A stretch of DNA of 64,000 nucleotides from Pseudomonas sp. Bout1 (GCF_034314165.1 NZ_JAVIWK010000001.1:868001-932000), one strand, 5' to 3'; counted from the first letter of the stretch, positions 48,987-59,354 are shown. Numbers and translations: made by a program. Notes: a model not told the origin generated them from the letters alone.

Positions 48987-50393
48987 TTACTCGCCAGACG
49001 CGCTCGAGGTATCGCCAGCGCTGCGTTTGCGCTTGCTGCCACTGCTGCGGCGACGCTTTTTCGGGCCATCGCCGGTGGCTTCACCTTTGCTGCTGAGTTC
49101 TTTGATCATCTCGCGGCGCTGGCTGTCGTTGGCGTCCTGGTAGTCGGTCCACCATTCGCCCAGGCCGTCGGTCTGCTCGCCGGCGCTTTCGCGCAACAGC
49201 AGGAAGTCGTAGCCGGCACGGAAGCGCGGGTTGTCCAGCAGCAGGTCGGCGCGCTTGCCGCTGCGGCGTGGCAGGCGCTCCTGCATGTCCCAGATCTCGC
49301 GGATCGGCATGGTGAAGCGTTTCGGGATGGCGATGCGCTGGCATTGCTCGGCGATCAGCTCGTGGGCCGCCTCCTGCATGGCCGGGATCGCCGGCATGCC
49401 GCGGTCCTGCAAGCGCATGACGCGTTTTGGAAGCGCTGGCCACAACAGGGCAGCAAACAGGAACGCCGGGGTGACCGGTTTGTTCTGCTTGATGCGCAGG
49501 TCGGTGTTGATCAAGGCTTCGCTGATCAGCGTATGGGTGTAGGTCGGGTTGTACTCCAGTGCCTCGGCGCTGGCCGGGAACAGTGGGTCGAACAACTGCA
49601 GGTCTACCAGCATTTCGAAGGTGTCGGCGGCATAGCCGGAGAGGAACAGCTTGAGCACCTCTTCGAACAGCCGGGCCGAGGGGATTTCCCGCAGCATCGG
49701 TGCAAGGTCGCGGATCGGCGCGGCCGTGTGTTTCTCGATGCCAAAGTTCAGCTTGGCGGCAAACCGCACGGCCCGCAGCATGCGCACCGGGTCTTCCTGG
49801 TAGCGTTGCGTCGGGTCGCCGATCAGGCGCAGCAAGTTGTTGCGAATGTCGTGTACGCCATTGGCGTAGTCGAGGATGCGCTCGCTGACCGGGTCGTAGT
49901 ACAGGGCATTGATGGTGAAGTCGCGGCGTTGCGCATCTTCCTCCAGGGTGCCGTAGACGTTGTCCCGCAGGATGCGTCCGCTTTCATTGCGGGAAGACTG
50001 GTTAGTGTCTTCTTCTTCATCGTTTTGCGGGTGGTTGGCGCGGAAGGTCGCGACCTCGATGATCTCGCGACCAAAGTGGATATGCACCAACTTGAAACGC
50101 CGGCCAATGATCCGCGCATTGCGGAATTCGGCACGTACCTGTTCCGGCGTGGCGCTGGTGGCGACGTCGAAATCCTTGGGGGTGATGTTGAGCAACATGT
50201 CGCGCACGCAACCGCCAACCAGGTAAGCCTGGTAGCCGGCGTTCTGCAGGCGTTCGACGATGTTCACCGCATAACGGCTGAATTGAGCGCGCTGCAGCGA
50301 ATGCTGGTTGCTGTTAAGCACTTCAGGCGTGCTGCGAATGTGCTGCGTACGACGCAAGGGAGAACGGAATGACTGGAACAACTTCTTCAGCAT
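48987..50393 (-). CDS. pcnB: Poly(A) polymerase I
   Basis: Adds poly(A) tails that promote RNA decay. Of 468 residues from MLKKLFQSFRSPLRR, the nucleotidyltransferase head has YLVGGCVRDMLL and KDFDVATSATPEQV (catalytic aspartates), then RRDFTINALYYD and EDPVRMLRAVRFAAKLNF. The C-terminus is basic (KKRRRSSGSKRKRS), which fits RNA binding. ATG 50402 is an alternative three codons upstream; neither start has a strong ribosome-binding site. It follows crcZ on the same strand, whose terminator would limit read-through from cbrB. Confidence 0.93.
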   Translation of the reverse strand: MLKKLFQSFRSPLRRTQHIRSTPEVLNSNQHSLQRAQFSRYAVNIVERLQNAGYQAYLVGGCVRDMLLNITPKDFDVATSATPEQVRAEFRNARIIGRRFKLVHIHFGREIIEVATFRANHPQNDEEEDTNQSSRNESGRILRDNVYGTLEEDAQRRDFTINALYYDPVSERILDYANGVHDIRNNLLRLIGDPTQRYQEDPVRMLRAVRFAAKLNFGIEKHTAAPIRDLAPMLREIPSARLFEEVLKLFLSGYAADTFEMLVDLQLFDPLFPASAEALEYNPTYTHTLISEALINTDLRIKQNKPVTPAFLFAALLWPALPKRVMRLQDRGMPAIPAMQEAAHELIAEQCQRIAIPKRFTMPIREIWDMQERLPRRSGKRADLLLDNPRFRAGYDFLLLRESAGEQTDGLGEWWTDYQDANDSQRREMIKELSSKGEATGDGPKKRRRSSGSKRKRSAGDTSSASGE

Positions 50394-50547
50394 GGGATGC
50401 ACTGTTTGAAGGAATGTTCGGCCATAACGAAGAATGACCGCATGATGGGCGGGGATTCTAGCATTTAGTCAGGGGATGGTGTAGGAACTAGCTGCAAGGC
50501 TTGAGCCAGAAGCTTAAAAGAAGGGTGGCAAGCGCCAAATCGCGGAA

Positions 50548-50912
50548 ACTACAAGGGGAGCCGAAGCTCCCCCAGAAGTAGTTGCGTGCTCTATTTTTAT
50601 TATTGGTTTCGGGCTTCTTGTTTTTGTTGATCGCCCTCGCCATGAAGCTTCACCTTCATGACACTCCCAATCGGGAGCCAAGAGCAAACGGATTGCTTTG
50701 GTCGCTGTGTTGCTGATCTACGATCCAACCAGTTCAGGCTCTGCCTTAGGGCAGTTTTTGTTGTTCTCGGCCTGGTTGCGGGGCAAGCCCCAAATGCAAC
50801 GCCTCTCCAAAAGAATCAGTTAGCTGCGCCTCCGCCGTGTTGTTTTTGTTATGCGTGAGTCGATACGTCTTATTTTTATTGTCTTGTACATTTGCTTGTT
50901 ATTGTTTTTGTA
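50548..50912 (-). ncRNA. crcZ: CrcZ, Hfq/Crc-sequestering small RNA
   Basis: About 365 nt between cbrB and pcnB, the position and approximate size of CrcZ in Pseudomonas. On the minus strand at least six A-rich CA motifs are present: near 50896-50910 (AAAAACAATAACAAG), 50870-50881, 50839-50850, 50755-50764, 50618-50629 (AACAAAAACAAG) and 50591-50604 (AATAATAAAAATAG). These bind Hfq with Crc and lift catabolite repression. Start predicted 12 nt after a sigma-54 promoter (-24/-12 at 50938-50923). The end is placed just after hairpin GGGGAG-CTTCGG-CTCCCC (50572-50555), so it is approximate. Confidence 0.92.
50555..50572 (-). terminator. CrcZ 3' hairpin
   Basis: GGGGAG-CTTCGG-CTCCCC followed by TTGTAGTTT on the minus strand. 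The U-tract is weak. It lies about 160 bp before the pcnB start. Confidence 0.7.
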
Positions 50913-50922
50913 CTAAGCATAT

Positions 50923-50938
50923 AGCAGGGTGCGTGCCA
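50923..50938 (-). promoter_or_regulatory. Sigma-54 promoter of crcZ
   Basis: Minus strand TGGCACGCACCCTGCT: the -24 GG (50937-50936) and -12 GC (50925-50924) are 10 bp apart, and TGGCACG is a full match to the -24 consensus. Transcription should start near 50912. Confidence 0.92.
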
Positions 50939-50997
50939 ACTTTTGCGAGGCCCAGCAAAATAAGGGGTTTGAGGTGATTTTGGGTTTTTCGAGGGCC

Positions 50998-51037
50998 AAA
51001 AAAAGCCGGGGCTTCGTTACCGTAAGCCCCGGCTTTT
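50998..51037 (-). terminator. cbrB rho-independent terminator
   Basis: Minus strand AAAAGCCGGGGCTT/AAGCCCCGGCTTTT with a T7 run at 51004-50998, about 68 bp after the cbrB stop. It separates cbrB from crcZ. Confidence 0.9.
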
Positions 51038-51062
51038 GTTACGTGAAAAATCAGCGGTAACA
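51037..51062 (-). promoter_or_regulatory. Candidate CbrB upstream activating site for crcZ
   Basis: TGTTAC-N14-GTAACA is a perfect interrupted palindrome about 100 bp upstream of the crcZ -24 box, with a further TGTTAC at 51082-51087 and GTTAC at 51016-51020. GTTAC/GTAAC-type palindromes have been described for CbrB targets in Pseudomonas (from memory). Spacing is right for a sigma-54 enhancer. Confidence 0.8.
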
Positions 51063-51104
51063 GTTTTTTCACATCTGAGGGTGTTACCTGTGGGGGCGAC
51101 CCAC

Positions 51105-52541
51105 TCAGCTTTCGCTGGCAACCCCGGTCTTGCGCCGCGGGATACCCAGGCGCTGGCGCCGTTCCCACAGGCATTTACGGCTCACGCCCAGTTTGCGCGC
51201 CAGTTCGGTCTCGGTCATGTGGTCCTGGTGCTCGAGGACGAAATGCTGGAAGTAATCTTCCAGTGACAAATCTTCCGTCGGCTCGTGGCTGTTGTTACTG
51301 CCACCCTGCTGCGGCGGCAGGCCGATGAAGTCATCATCGTCCAGGTCGCTGAGTTCGATATCGATGCCCAGCAGCTCGGCGGAAATTTCCGGGCTCTCCG
51401 ACAGAATCACCGCACGTTCTACCGCGTTCTCCAGTTCCCGCACGTTACCCGGCCAGGAGTAGTGCCGGATGGCCTGTTCGGCATCGGCCGCAAACTTCAG
51501 GTCGGTACGGTTGATCCGCGCACTCTGGCGCGCCAGGAACGCCGTAGCGATCTCGTTCACGTCAGCGCCGCGCTCACGCAGGGCCGGCAGTTTGAGTGCG
51601 ATTACGTGCAGGCGGTAATAAAGGTCTTCACGGAACTGGCCGATCTTGGCCAGGCTTTTCAGGTCACGGTGGGTGGCCGCGATCAGGCGTACGTCGACCT
51701 TTTGCGACTGTACCGAGCCGACCCGGCGGATTTCGCCTTCCTGGAGGACCCGCAGCAACCGCGCCTGGGCTTCCAGTGGCAGTTCGCCAATCTCGTCGAG
51801 GAACAACGTGCCACCGTCGGCTGCTTCAACCAAACCTGCACGGCCAGCGCTGGCGCCAGTAAAGGCCCCCTTTTCATGGCCGAACAATTCGGATTCGATC
51901 AGCGATTCGGGAATGGCTGCGCAGTTCACCGAGATCATCGGTGCCTTGGCACGCTTGGACAGGTTGTGCAGGGCGCGGGCCACCAGTTCTTTACCGGTAC
52001 CGGACTCGCCCTGGATCAATACATTGGAGTCGGTTGGCGCCACTTTGCGGATCTTGCTGTACAGGTCCTGCATCGGAGGGCAGGAGCCGATGATGCCGAT
52101 TTCGCCATTGCTGTTATCCACGCCGGGCTTTTCAGCACCGTTGACGGCCTTGCCCGCTGCCGGGCGTTCAGCCGGTGCGCTGCTGGCAGACTGGCGGTCA
52201 CGCAGGATGCGCGCCACGGCCTGGAGCATCTCGTCGTGGTCGAAAGGCTTGGCGATGTAGTCCACCGCGCCCATCTTCATCGAGTCCACTGCCGAGCGCA
52301 GGCTGGCGTAGCTGGTCATGATCAGCACCGGAGTGCCTTGGCCGAGCTTGATCAGCTCGGTGCCGGGGGCGCCGGGCAAACGCAGGTCACTGACGATCAG
52401 GTCGAACGTGGGAATGCTGAAACGCTCTTGGGCTTCCTGCACCGAGCCGGCTTCGCTGACCTGGTACTGATTACGTTCAAGCAGGCGACGCAAGGCAGAG
52501 CGGATAATGGTTTCGTCTTCGACGATCAAAATGTGCGGCAT
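51105..52541 (-). CDS. cbrB: Sigma-54-dependent response regulator CbrB
   Basis: NtrC-family activator of 478 residues. The receiver domain (1-120) has acidic residues in ILIVEDE and phosphoacceptor Asp52 in [12 protein letters not shown]. The AAA+ domain (about 150-385) has Walker A GESGTGKE, the sigma-54-contacting GAFTGA and [12 protein letters not shown]-terminal Fis-like HTH ([23 protein letters not shown]) follows. With CbrA it controls carbon/nitrogen balance, chiefly by activating crcZ immediately downstream. The ATG is 22 bp after cbrA, so they are co-transcribed. Confidence 0.97.
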   Translation of the reverse strand: MPHILIVEDETIIRSALRRLLERNQYQVSEAGSVQEAQERFSIPTFDLIVSDLRLPGAPGTELIKLGQGTPVLIMTSYASLRSAVDSMKMGAVDYIAKPFDHDEMLQAVARILRDRQSASSAPAERPAAGKAVNGAEKPGVDNSNGEIGIIGSCPPMQDLYSKIRKVAPTDSNVLIQGESGTGKELVARALHNLSKRAKAPMISVNCAAIPESLIESELFGHEKGAFTGASAGRAGLVEAADGGTLFLDEIGELPLEAQARLLRVLQEGEIRRVGSVQSQKVDVRLIAATHRDLKSLAKIGQFREDLYYRLHVIALKLPALRERGADVNEIATAFLARQSARINRTDLKFAADAEQAIRHYSWPGNVRELENAVERAVILSESPEISAELLGIDIELSDLDDDDFIGLPPQQGGSNNSHEPTEDLSLEDYFQHFVLEHQDHMTETELARKLGVSRKCLWERRQRLGIPRRKTGVASES

Positions 52542-52563
52542 TGATTCAACTCTCTCGACGGTC

Positions 52564-55518
52564 TCAGTTCACAGCGGACGTCGCTTCGACATGACGCGGC
52601 AATGTCACCCGAATACGGGTGCCGCGTTGGCTTTCGGTGTCAGCCGGGCTGTCGATGGTGATTTGTCCATAATGCTCTTCAACGATGGAATAGACCAGTG
52701 CAAGGCCCAGACCGGTACCTTCACCCGGATCCTTGGTGGTGAAGAAGGGTTCGAACAATCGATCCATGATGTTCTGTGGAATGCCGCTGCCTTCGTCCTC
52801 GACGATCAAGTCGACCGTGTGCTCGAAAGCCTCGCTCTTGACCCGTACTGCGCTGCCGGCCGGGGATGCATCACGGGCGTTGGACAGCAGGTTGATCAGC
52901 ACTTGGGCCAGGCGTTGTGAATCACCGTCGACCCAGTGTTCCGGATCGCACAGGTTGAAGAACTGTACTTCGAAATTGCGCCGGTTCAAGGCCAGCAGCC
53001 CAATAGCATCCTGGGCGACTTCGGCCAGGCACACCGCTTCGTCGTGATTCTGATGGGCGCCCGCGTGGGCAAAGCTCATCAGCGACTGCACGATGCGCGA
53101 AACACGCTTGGTCTGCTCGAGAATCTGCCCGCTGATCTCGATGATTTCGCCGTCTTCCTCGCGCTCCTCCCGCAGGTTTTGCGCGAGGCAGGCGATACCG
53201 GTGATCGGATTGCCGATTTCATGGGCCACGCCGGCGGCCAGGCGGCCGATGCTGGCCAGGCGCTCGGAGTGCACCAGCTTGTCTTCGAGCATCTGGGTTT
53301 CGGTCAGGTCTTCCACCAGCAGCACCAGGCCGCTGTTACCGGGCGCCAGGGGTTCGTCGATGGCGGCCTTGTGCAGGTTCAACCAGCGGGTCTGGCCATC
53401 AAGGGCCAGGTGCTGTTTGTGCAAGTGTTCGTCGGGCAGGTTGATGAAACCTTGGAGCAGCTCCTTCCACGGGTCGCCAATGGTGTTCAGGCGCGAACCC
53501 ACCACGCGCTGGGCGGCGATGCCGGTGAGCTCTTCCATGGCCTTGTTCCACATCAGGATCTCTTGGTCCTTGGCCAGGGAACAGACGCCCATCGGCAGTT
53601 CCTGCAGCGTCTGGCGGTGATAGCGGCGCAGGGCATCGAGTTCGGCGGCAAGGCCGGTGAGGCGCGAGTGGTAATCCTCCAGCCGGCTCTCGATGAAGTG
53701 GATGTCTTCGGTCACATAGTTTTCGCCGCCGGCCTTGTAGGGCAGGAAGGTCTCGACCATGTCCTGGGACACGCTCGGGCCCATCAAGCCGGAAAGGTTG
53801 GCTTCGATACGGTCACGCAGGCGGCGCAGGGCATAAGGCCGGCGCTCATCGAACGGCAGGTAGAGATCGCGCAGGGCCTGCTCGACTTCTTTTTGCGCGG
53901 CCTTTGCGCCCAGCGGCTTGGCCAGTTGCGTGGCGAATTCCTGGGGCGAGGCGGCGTGCAGTTCGCGGCGCTGCGGGCGGCGTACGTTGTCTACCGCGCA
54001 GGCTTCGGCGGCACTGGTTTCTTCGGGGCTGGCGTTGGTGAACAGCGAAATCAGGGTGAACATCAGCACGTTGGCCGCCAGCGAAGCAATCGCCGCCATG
54101 TGCCAACTGGTGTCGTCCAGCACGTAGATCATGTTCAGCAACGGGATGTAGAAGCCCTGCAGGTTGCCCACCAGCGGCAACAGCATGGTCACGGTCCACA
54201 CCAGGATCCCGGCCAGCAACCCGGCGATAAACCCGCGGCGGTTGGCGGTCGGCCAGTACAGCACCGACAGCACGCCCGGCAGGAACTGCAGCGTGGCGAC
54301 AAAGGCGACGATGCCCAGGTTGGCGAGGTCTTGCTCGGCACCCAGCAACAGGTAGAAGCCATAGCCGGCCATGATGATCGCGACGATCAGCGCCCGGCGG
54401 GTCCATTTCAGCCAGCGGTAGATATTGCCTTCGGCCGGCGGCTGATACAGCGGCAGCACCAGGTGATTGAGCGCCATCCCGGACAGCGCCAGGGTGCTGA
54501 CGATGATCAGCCCGCTGGACGCCGATAAACCGCCGACATACGCCAGCAGCGCCAGCGACTTGCTGTTGGCGGCGATGCCGACACCCAGCGTGAAGTATTC
54601 GGGATTGGTGGTGGCGCCCAGCTTCAGGCCGGCCCACAGGATCAGCGGCACGGCCAGGCTCATCAGCAGCAGGAACAGCGGCAAGCCCCAGCTGGCGCTG
54701 ACCAGCGAGCGCGGGTTGAGGTTTTCGGTGAAGGTCATGTGGTACATGTGCGGCATCACGATGGCCGACGCGAAAAACACCAGCAGCAGTGTGCGCCACG
54801 GGCCTTCCTGCAAGGGCGTGTGCAGCGCGGCCAGGGCGGTCTGGTTTTGCAGCAGCCACAGCTCCAGTTGTTGCGGGCCGTCGAAGACGCCGTAGAGCGC
54901 ATACAGGCCGACACCGCCAATGGCGATCAGCTTGATCACCGATTCAAACGCGATCGCGAACACCAGGCCTTCATGTTTCTCACGGGTGGCGATATGCCGT
55001 GAGCCGAAGAAAATCGTGAACAGGGTGATCAGTGCGCAAAAGCTCAATGCAACGCGATGTTGCACCGGCTCACGGGTGAGGATGCTGATGGAGTCGGCCA
55101 CGGCCTGAATCTGCAACGCCAGCAACGGCAGCACACCGATCAGCATGAAAATCGTGGTCAGCGCACCGGCCCAGGTGCTGCGAAAACGGAACGCAAACAG
55201 GTCAGCCAGGGACGACAGCTGATAGGTTCGGGTGATCTTGAGGATTGGGTACAACAGCACCGGCGCCAGCAAAAACGCCCCGGACACCCCGAGATAACTC
55301 GAAAGAAAGCCGTAACCGTACTGATAGGCCAGGCCCACCGTGCCATAAAACGCCCAGGCGCTGGCGTACACGCCCAGCGACAAGGTGTAGGTCAACGGAT
55401 GGCGAATGATCGCCCGCGGAATCATTCCACGCTCACTGATCCAGGCTACCCCGAACAGCGCGGCCAGGTAGGCGGCGCTGATCAGCAGCATCTCGGTCAG
55501 GCTAAAGCTCATCGGCAT
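52564..55518 (-). CDS. cbrA: Sensor histidine kinase CbrA with SLC5-type transporter domain
   Basis: Hybrid transporter-sensor of 984 residues. The first about 490 form a sodium/solute symporter-like (SLC5) domain with about 13 membrane helices (e.g. [20 protein letters not shown]), reported to bind or transport histidine in related strains. A linker and PAS-like domain (about 640-740, [23 protein letters not shown]) follow, then HisKA with phospho-His766 in GVAHEIGNP. The HATPase domain has N, G1 and G2 boxes ([26 protein letters not shown]). ATG 55512 (MSFSLTEML) is an alternative start. Its 5' end overlaps cbrX by 17 or 11 bp. Confidence 0.96.
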   Translation of the reverse strand: MPMSFSLTEMLLISAAYLAALFGVAWISERGMIPRAIIRHPLTYTLSLGVYASAWAFYGTVGLAYQYGYGFLSSYLGVSGAFLLAPVLLYPILKITRTYQLSSLADLFAFRFRSTWAGALTTIFMLIGVLPLLALQIQAVADSISILTREPVQHRVALSFCALITLFTIFFGSRHIATREKHEGLVFAIAFESVIKLIAIGGVGLYALYGVFDGPQQLELWLLQNQTALAALHTPLQEGPWRTLLLVFFASAIVMPHMYHMTFTENLNPRSLVSASWGLPLFLLLMSLAVPLILWAGLKLGATTNPEYFTLGVGIAANSKSLALLAYVGGLSASSGLIIVSTLALSGMALNHLVLPLYQPPAEGNIYRWLKWTRRALIVAIIMAGYGFYLLLGAEQDLANLGIVAFVATLQFLPGVLSVLYWPTANRRGFIAGLLAGILVWTVTMLLPLVGNLQGFYIPLLNMIYVLDDTSWHMAAIASLAANVLMFTLISLFTNASPEETSAAEACAVDNVRRPQRRELHAASPQEFATQLAKPLGAKAAQKEVEQALRDLYLPFDERRPYALRRLRDRIEANLSGLMGPSVSQDMVETFLPYKAGGENYVTEDIHFIESRLEDYHSRLTGLAAELDALRRYHRQTLQELPMGVCSLAKDQEILMWNKAMEELTGIAAQRVVGSRLNTIGDPWKELLQGFINLPDEHLHKQHLALDGQTRWLNLHKAAIDEPLAPGNSGLVLLVEDLTETQMLEDKLVHSERLASIGRLAAGVAHEIGNPITGIACLAQNLREEREEDGEIIEISGQILEQTKRVSRIVQSLMSFAHAGAHQNHDEAVCLAEVAQDAIGLLALNRRNFEVQFFNLCDPEHWVDGDSQRLAQVLINLLSNARDASPAGSAVRVKSEAFEHTVDLIVEDEGSGIPQNIMDRLFEPFFTTKDPGEGTGLGLALVYSIVEEHYGQITIDSPADTESQRGTRIRVTLPRHVEATSAVN

Positions 55519-55678
55519 CTTTTTGGCTCTGCAGGATGAAAGTCACGACGATCAGAATCAGCCAAAGCAGATAGGGCCGGTACCAGGCGCCTGTGGCGTC
55601 GATCCACCAATCCATGATGGCGGGTGAAAACAGGTAGATCCCGACGACCAGCAGCAGGACCAATCGATAGATGTACAT
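55502..55678 (-). CDS. cbrX: CbrX, small membrane protein overlapping cbrA
   Basis: A 58-residue protein, MYIYRLVLLLVVGIYLFSPA at the start, with two predicted membrane helices (about 5-22 and 34-52) and a polar tail QSQKDADEL. It overlaps the cbrA start, so cbrA translation is probably coupled to it; I recall cbrX being described upstream of cbrA in P. putida as coupling its expression. The frame is open further upstream, but the Met at 55678 gives the compact membrane protein. Short proteins of this kind upstream of SLC5-type transporters resemble DUF485-like partners, which is only a loose analogy. Confidence 0.83.
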   Translation of the reverse strand: MYIYRLVLLLVVGIYLFSPAIMDWWIDATGAWYRPYLLWLILIVVTFILQSQKDADEL

Positions 55679-55740
55679 GTTGGCCTCTGATTGAAAAACT
55701 GCGGCGATGGTAACGGATGGTTCGCAAGCTGCAAGCGCCT

Positions 55741-56628
55741 TCAGCGCAATTGCGCTTCGGCCAGCGTGAGTGTGCGCGGGATCTGTGCGGCATCCCAGTG
55801 TGCAATGCCCCAATCCAGCAGTTCCCGTGGGCTGGCGTGGTTCAACTCGTCGCCCGCGGGCTGGCCCAGGGCACGCAGCGCCCTTAACAGCAAAGGCGTC
55901 GCCTGGCCGGTGGTCAAGGGCGGTGAACGGTAGGATTTGCCCAGCTTGTTACCGTCCGGCTGGATGATCAGCGGCACATGCAGGTAACGCGGTTGGCGCA
56001 GGCCCAGCAATTCTTGCAGGTACAGTTGGCGTGGCGTGGAGTCGAGCAGGTCGGCGCCACGCACGATGTCGGTCACACCTTGCCAGGCATCATCGAGGAC
56101 TACCGCCAGTTGGTAGGCGTACAGGCCGTCACGGCGGCGGATAATGAAGTCGCCTACGTCGCGGCCCAGGTGCTGTCGGAATTGGCCTTGTACGCGGTCG
56201 GTAAAATGGTATTCCAGCTCCGGCACCCGCAGGCGGATGGCGGCATCTTGCTGGCCGTGGCCGGCATTGCGACACAGCCCCGGATAAATCCCGTTGTAGG
56301 GCTCCAGTTGCTTGCGCGAACAGGTGCAGGCGTAGGCCAGGCCGTGATTGAACAGGCGGTTGAGCACTTCGGCGTAGGCATCATGCCGCTCGCTTTGTCG
56401 GACCAATTCTCCGTCCCATTCAAAGCCGTAGCTTTCCAGGGCATTGAGGATCGCCGCCTGGGCACCGGGCTCTTCCCGTGGCGGATCGAGGTCTTCCATG
56501 CGCATCAGCCAGCGGCCTTGATTGGCACGGGCGTCGAGGTAGGAGGCGAGGGCAGCGACCAGGGAACCGAAGTGCAGGTGTCCGCTGGGCGTGGGGGCGA
56601 AACGCCCGATATAGGAGGAGGCAGTCAT
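55741..56628 (-). CDS. gluQ: Glutamyl-Q tRNA(Asp) synthetase
   Basis: Attaches glutamate to the queuosine base at position 34 of tRNA-Asp. It is a truncated class I GluRS paralogue of 295 residues. It shows the HIGH-like motif PTPSGHLHFGSLVAAL, the zinc-binding cysteines in ACTCSRKQLEP and YPGLCRNAG, and a KMSKS-like KLGKS. The anticodon-binding domain of GluRS is absent, as expected. dksA precedes it, as in E. coli (dksA-yadB), with a terminator between. Confidence 0.95.
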   Translation of the reverse strand: MTASSYIGRFAPTPSGHLHFGSLVAALASYLDARANQGRWLMRMEDLDPPREEPGAQAAILNALESYGFEWDGELVRQSERHDAYAEVLNRLFNHGLAYACTCSRKQLEPYNGIYPGLCRNAGHGQQDAAIRLRVPELEYHFTDRVQGQFRQHLGRDVGDFIIRRRDGLYAYQLAVVLDDAWQGVTDIVRGADLLDSTPRQLYLQELLGLRQPRYLHVPLIIQPDGNKLGKSYRSPPLTTGQATPLLLRALRALGQPAGDELNHASPRELLDWGIAHWDAAQIPRTLTLAEAQLR

Positions 56629-56667
56629 GGGCCGGATACTACTGGAAAACCACCCAGCGCCAGAAAC

Positions 56668-56697
56668 AAAAATGGGGCGTTCGCACGCCCCATTTGT
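56668..56697 (-). terminator. dksA terminator
   Basis: Minus strand ATGGGGCGT-GCGA-ACGCCCCAT followed by TTTTTGTTT, 15 bp after the dksA stop. Partial read-through would supply gluQ, as described for dksA-gluQ in other bacteria. Confidence 0.9.
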
Positions 56698-56712
56698 TCA
56701 GCCCGGCAGTGA

Positions 56713-57147
56713 TTACTTGCCGACCTGTTTTTCCTTGATTTCAGCCAAGGTCTTGCAGTCTACGCACAGGTCGGCGGTAGGACGCGCCTCCAGGCGGCGA
56801 ATACCGATCTCGACGCCGCAGGACTCGCACCAGCCATACTCTTCGTCTTCGATGAGTTGCAGGGTCTTGTCGATCTTCTTGATCAGCTTGCGCTCGCGAT
56901 CACGGGCGCGCAGTTCAAGCGCGAACTCTTCTTCCTGGCTGGCACGGTCTGCCGGGTCCGGGAAGTTGGCCGCTTCGTCCTTCATATGGTCAACGGTACG
57001 GTCAACCTCTTGCATCAAGTCCTGTTTCCACTGCTTCAGGATCTTGGAGAAGTGTTCGCGCATGGGCTTGCCCATGTATTCCTCACCCTTCGATTCGACG
57101 TAGGGTTGGAAGCCGCTGATGCTCTGTTGCTTTGCTTGGGTGGGCAT
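56713..57147 (-). CDS. dksA: RNA polymerase-binding regulator DksA
   Basis: Works with ppGpp to adjust transcription initiation of rRNA and amino acid genes. Of 144 residues, a coiled coil (about 35-110) includes the tip region DPADRASQEEEFALELRARDRERK, and the C-terminal zinc finger is CESCGVEIGIRRLEARPTADLCVDC, with all four cysteines present (the zinc-dependent form). ATG 57147 (MPTQAKQQSISGFQPY) was chosen over an ATG six codons upstream. Confidence 0.97.
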   Translation of the reverse strand: MPTQAKQQSISGFQPYVESKGEEYMGKPMREHFSKILKQWKQDLMQEVDRTVDHMKDEAANFPDPADRASQEEEFALELRARDRERKLIKKIDKTLQLIEDEEYGWCESCGVEIGIRRLEARPTADLCVDCKTLAEIKEKQVGK

Positions 57148-57468
57148 GAATGGACCGCCTCTCACTCTTCTAATCCATTGCGCAGGATTGCAACATCACC
57201 GACACCTGCCGGCCCTGCGGCTGCAAGCGGGCGAACTTACCAGATAGATTCGGGGTGCGCCACTCCCGGTTGTCGAGGCACCGTCTTGTGAGGCGTGCAA
57301 ACCGCCGCAGGCCCCAGCAGGGCGGGGTTGTACGGTCTCGAATGTTGATTTTAGCTGTTTTGCAGGTAGTTGCTCGCCATGCCCGCTACACGTCTTCGGG
57401 CAATAGAGCAGGTTTTGCGCGGCGGGTTGGGTAGAATCGGGGTTTGTCCTCAGAGTTAAGGAAGGCTA
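57148..57468. other. Divergent region between dksA and the aminotransferase gene
   Basis: 321 bp with no gene. TAGAAT at 57432-57437 is a possible -10 for the aminotransferase gene, and AAGGAAGG just before 57469 is its ribosome-binding site. The dksA promoter should also lie here, but I see no convincing -35/-10 pair. No large repeat or operator is visible. Confidence 0.55.
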
Positions 57469-58641
57469 ATGGCTCAGCCCTACAGTGCGCGCAGCCGCGC
57501 TATCGAACCTTTCCATGTCATGGCGTTGCTGGCGCGGGCCAATGAATTACAGGCCGCCGGGCACGACGTGATTCACCTGGAAATCGGCGAGCCGGACTTC
57601 ACCACCGCCGAGCCGATTATCAAGGCCGGGCAGGCGGCACTGGCCAATGGCAAGACCCGCTACACGGCGGCCCGCGGGCTGCCGGAATTGCGCGAAGCCA
57701 TCAGCGGGTTCTACCAGCAGCGTTACGGGCTGGGCATCGACCCTGAGCGAATTCTGATCACCCCCGGCGGCTCCGGTGCCTTGCTGCTGGCGAGCAGTTT
57801 GCTGGTGGACCCTGGCAAACACTGGCTGCTGGCAGACCCTGGTTACCCGTGCAACCGTCACTTCCTGCGACTGGTTGAAGGCGCGGCCCAGCTGGTCCCG
57901 GTCGGCCCTGAGGTGCGTTATCAACTGACTGCCGACCTGGTGGCGCGCCACTGGGATCAAGACAGCGTGGGCGCGTTGGTCGCGTCGCCGGCCAACCCGA
58001 CCGGCACCATCCTCACCCGCGATGAGTTGGCCGGGTTGTCGAGTGCCATCAAGGCGCGCAACGGGCACCTGGTGGTGGATGAAATTTATCACGGTCTGAC
58101 CTACGGCACCGATGCCGCCAGCGTGCTGGAAGTTGACGATGAAGCCTTCGTTTTAAATAGTTTTTCGAAGTATTTCGGAATGACCGGATGGCGTCTTGGC
58201 TGGCTGGTGGCACCGCCGGCTGCCGTGGGTGAACTGGAAAAGCTGGCGCAGAACCTCTACATCAGCGCGCCGAGCATGGCCCAGCATGCGGCCCTGGCCT
58301 GCTTTACCCCAGAAACGTTAGGCATTCTTGAGGACCGCCGGGCCGAGTTTGGCCGGCGCCGCGACTTCCTGCTGCCAGCCCTGCGAGGGCTTGGCTTCGG
58401 TATCGCCGTTGAGCCGGAAGGCGCGTTCTACTTGTATGCCGATATCAGCGCATTCGGTGGCGATGCCTTTGCCTTCTGCCGGCACTTCCTCGAAACCGAA
58501 CACGTGGCCTTTACCCCGGGCCTGGATTTCGGCCGTTATCAAGCCGGTCACCATGTGCGTTTTGCCTACACGCAAAACCTTGATCGCCTACAGGAAGCCG
58601 TTGAGCGAATTGCCCGTGGCTTGCGGAGCTGGCAAGGCTGA
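57469..58641 (+). CDS. PLP-dependent class I/II aminotransferase
   Basis: Fold-type I aminotransferase of 390 residues, aspartate-aminotransferase subgroup I-gamma-like. It shows [14 protein letters not shown], substrate-loop [26 protein letters not shown], the PLP aspartate/tyrosine in [11 protein letters not shown] and the Schiff-base Lys234 in [16 protein letters not shown]. It matches PA4722 in position. Substrate cannot be set from sequence; the family includes aspartate, alanine and branched-chain enzymes. Its stop overlaps the sfsA ATG by one base (TGATG). Confidence 0.9.
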   Translation: MAQPYSARSRAIEPFHVMALLARANELQAAGHDVIHLEIGEPDFTTAEPIIKAGQAALANGKTRYTAARGLPELREAISGFYQQRYGLGIDPERILITPGGSGALLLASSLLVDPGKHWLLADPGYPCNRHFLRLVEGAAQLVPVGPEVRYQLTADLVARHWDQDSVGALVASPANPTGTILTRDELAGLSSAIKARNGHLVVDEIYHGLTYGTDAASVLEVDDEAFVLNSFSKYFGMTGWRLGWLVAPPAAVGELEKLAQNLYISAPSMAQHAALACFTPETLGILEDRRAEFGRRRDFLLPALRGLGFGIAVEPEGAFYLYADISAFGGDAFAFCRHFLETEHVAFTPGLDFGRYQAGHHVRFAYTQNLDRLQEAVERIARGLRSWQG

Positions 58642-59354
58642 TGCGTTTTAATCCTCCCCTCGAAGAAGGCCGGCTGATCCGCCGCTACAAGCGTTTTCTC
58701 GCAGATATCGAAACCGTTACCGGCGAGTTGCTGACTATTCACTGCCCCAACACCGGCTCGATGTTCAATTGCATGGTGGAGGGTGGCCAAGTCTGGTTCA
58801 GCCGCTCCAATGACCCTAAGCGCAAGCTGCCTGGTACTTGGGAAATCAGCGAAACCCCGCAGGGGCGCCTGGCGTGCGTGAACACGGCGCGGGCCAATCA
58901 GTTGGTGGAAGAAGCGTTGCGGGCCGGGGTTATCGCCGAGCTCAATGGCTTTACCGCGTTGAGGCGCGAAGTACCCTACGGCCAGGAAAACAGCCGGATC
59001 GATTTTCGCCTGGATTACCCGACGGGCGCTGCGTACGTCGAAGTCAAAAGCGTCACCCTTGGGTTTGACGGGACGTCGACCGCGGCGTTTCCCGATGCCG
59101 TGACCCAGCGCGGGGCCAAGCATTTGCGGGAGCTGGCGCACTTGGCGCGCGAGGGGGTTCGGGCGGTGCAGCTTTACTGCGTCAACCTCTCGGGGATCGA
59201 TGCGGTGCGCCCTGCTGAAGAAATTGATGCCGGTTATGCCGCTGCGTTGCGTGAGGCCAAGGCGGCGGGCGTCGAAGTGTTGGCCTATGGTGTGCGGCTG
59301 ACGTCAGAAGAAATCTGCGTCGACCGTCGACTGGAAGTAGTACTCGGCGATTAG
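58641..59354 (+). CDS. sfsA: SfsA family DNA-binding/nuclease-like protein
   Basis: A 237-residue SfsA-family protein: an N-terminal OB-like part ([23 protein letters not shown]) and a C-terminal restriction-endonuclease-like fold with YVEVKSVTL and [17 protein letters not shown]. coli SfsA was found as a stimulator of maltose genes and binds DNA; the true role is uncertain. It is coupled to the aminotransferase upstream. Its stop codon overlaps the stop codon of the convergent Rieske gene by 4 bp. Confidence 0.95.
   Translation: MRFNPPLEEGRLIRRYKRFLADIETVTGELLTIHCPNTGSMFNCMVEGGQVWFSRSNDPKRKLPGTWEISETPQGRLACVNTARANQLVEEALRAGVIAELNGFTALRREVPYGQENSRIDFRLDYPTGAAYVEVKSVTLGFDGTSTAAFPDAVTQRGAKHLRELAHLAREGVRAVQLYCVNLSGIDAVRPAEEIDAGYAAALREAKAAGVEVLAYGVRLTSEEICVDRRLEVVLGD

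Noticed and set aside
50658..50858. A 66-residue open frame on the plus strand in the cbrB-pcnB gap
   Set aside because: It lies antisense to CrcZ, has no family resemblance and no good ribosome-binding site. The region is fully explained by the small RNA.
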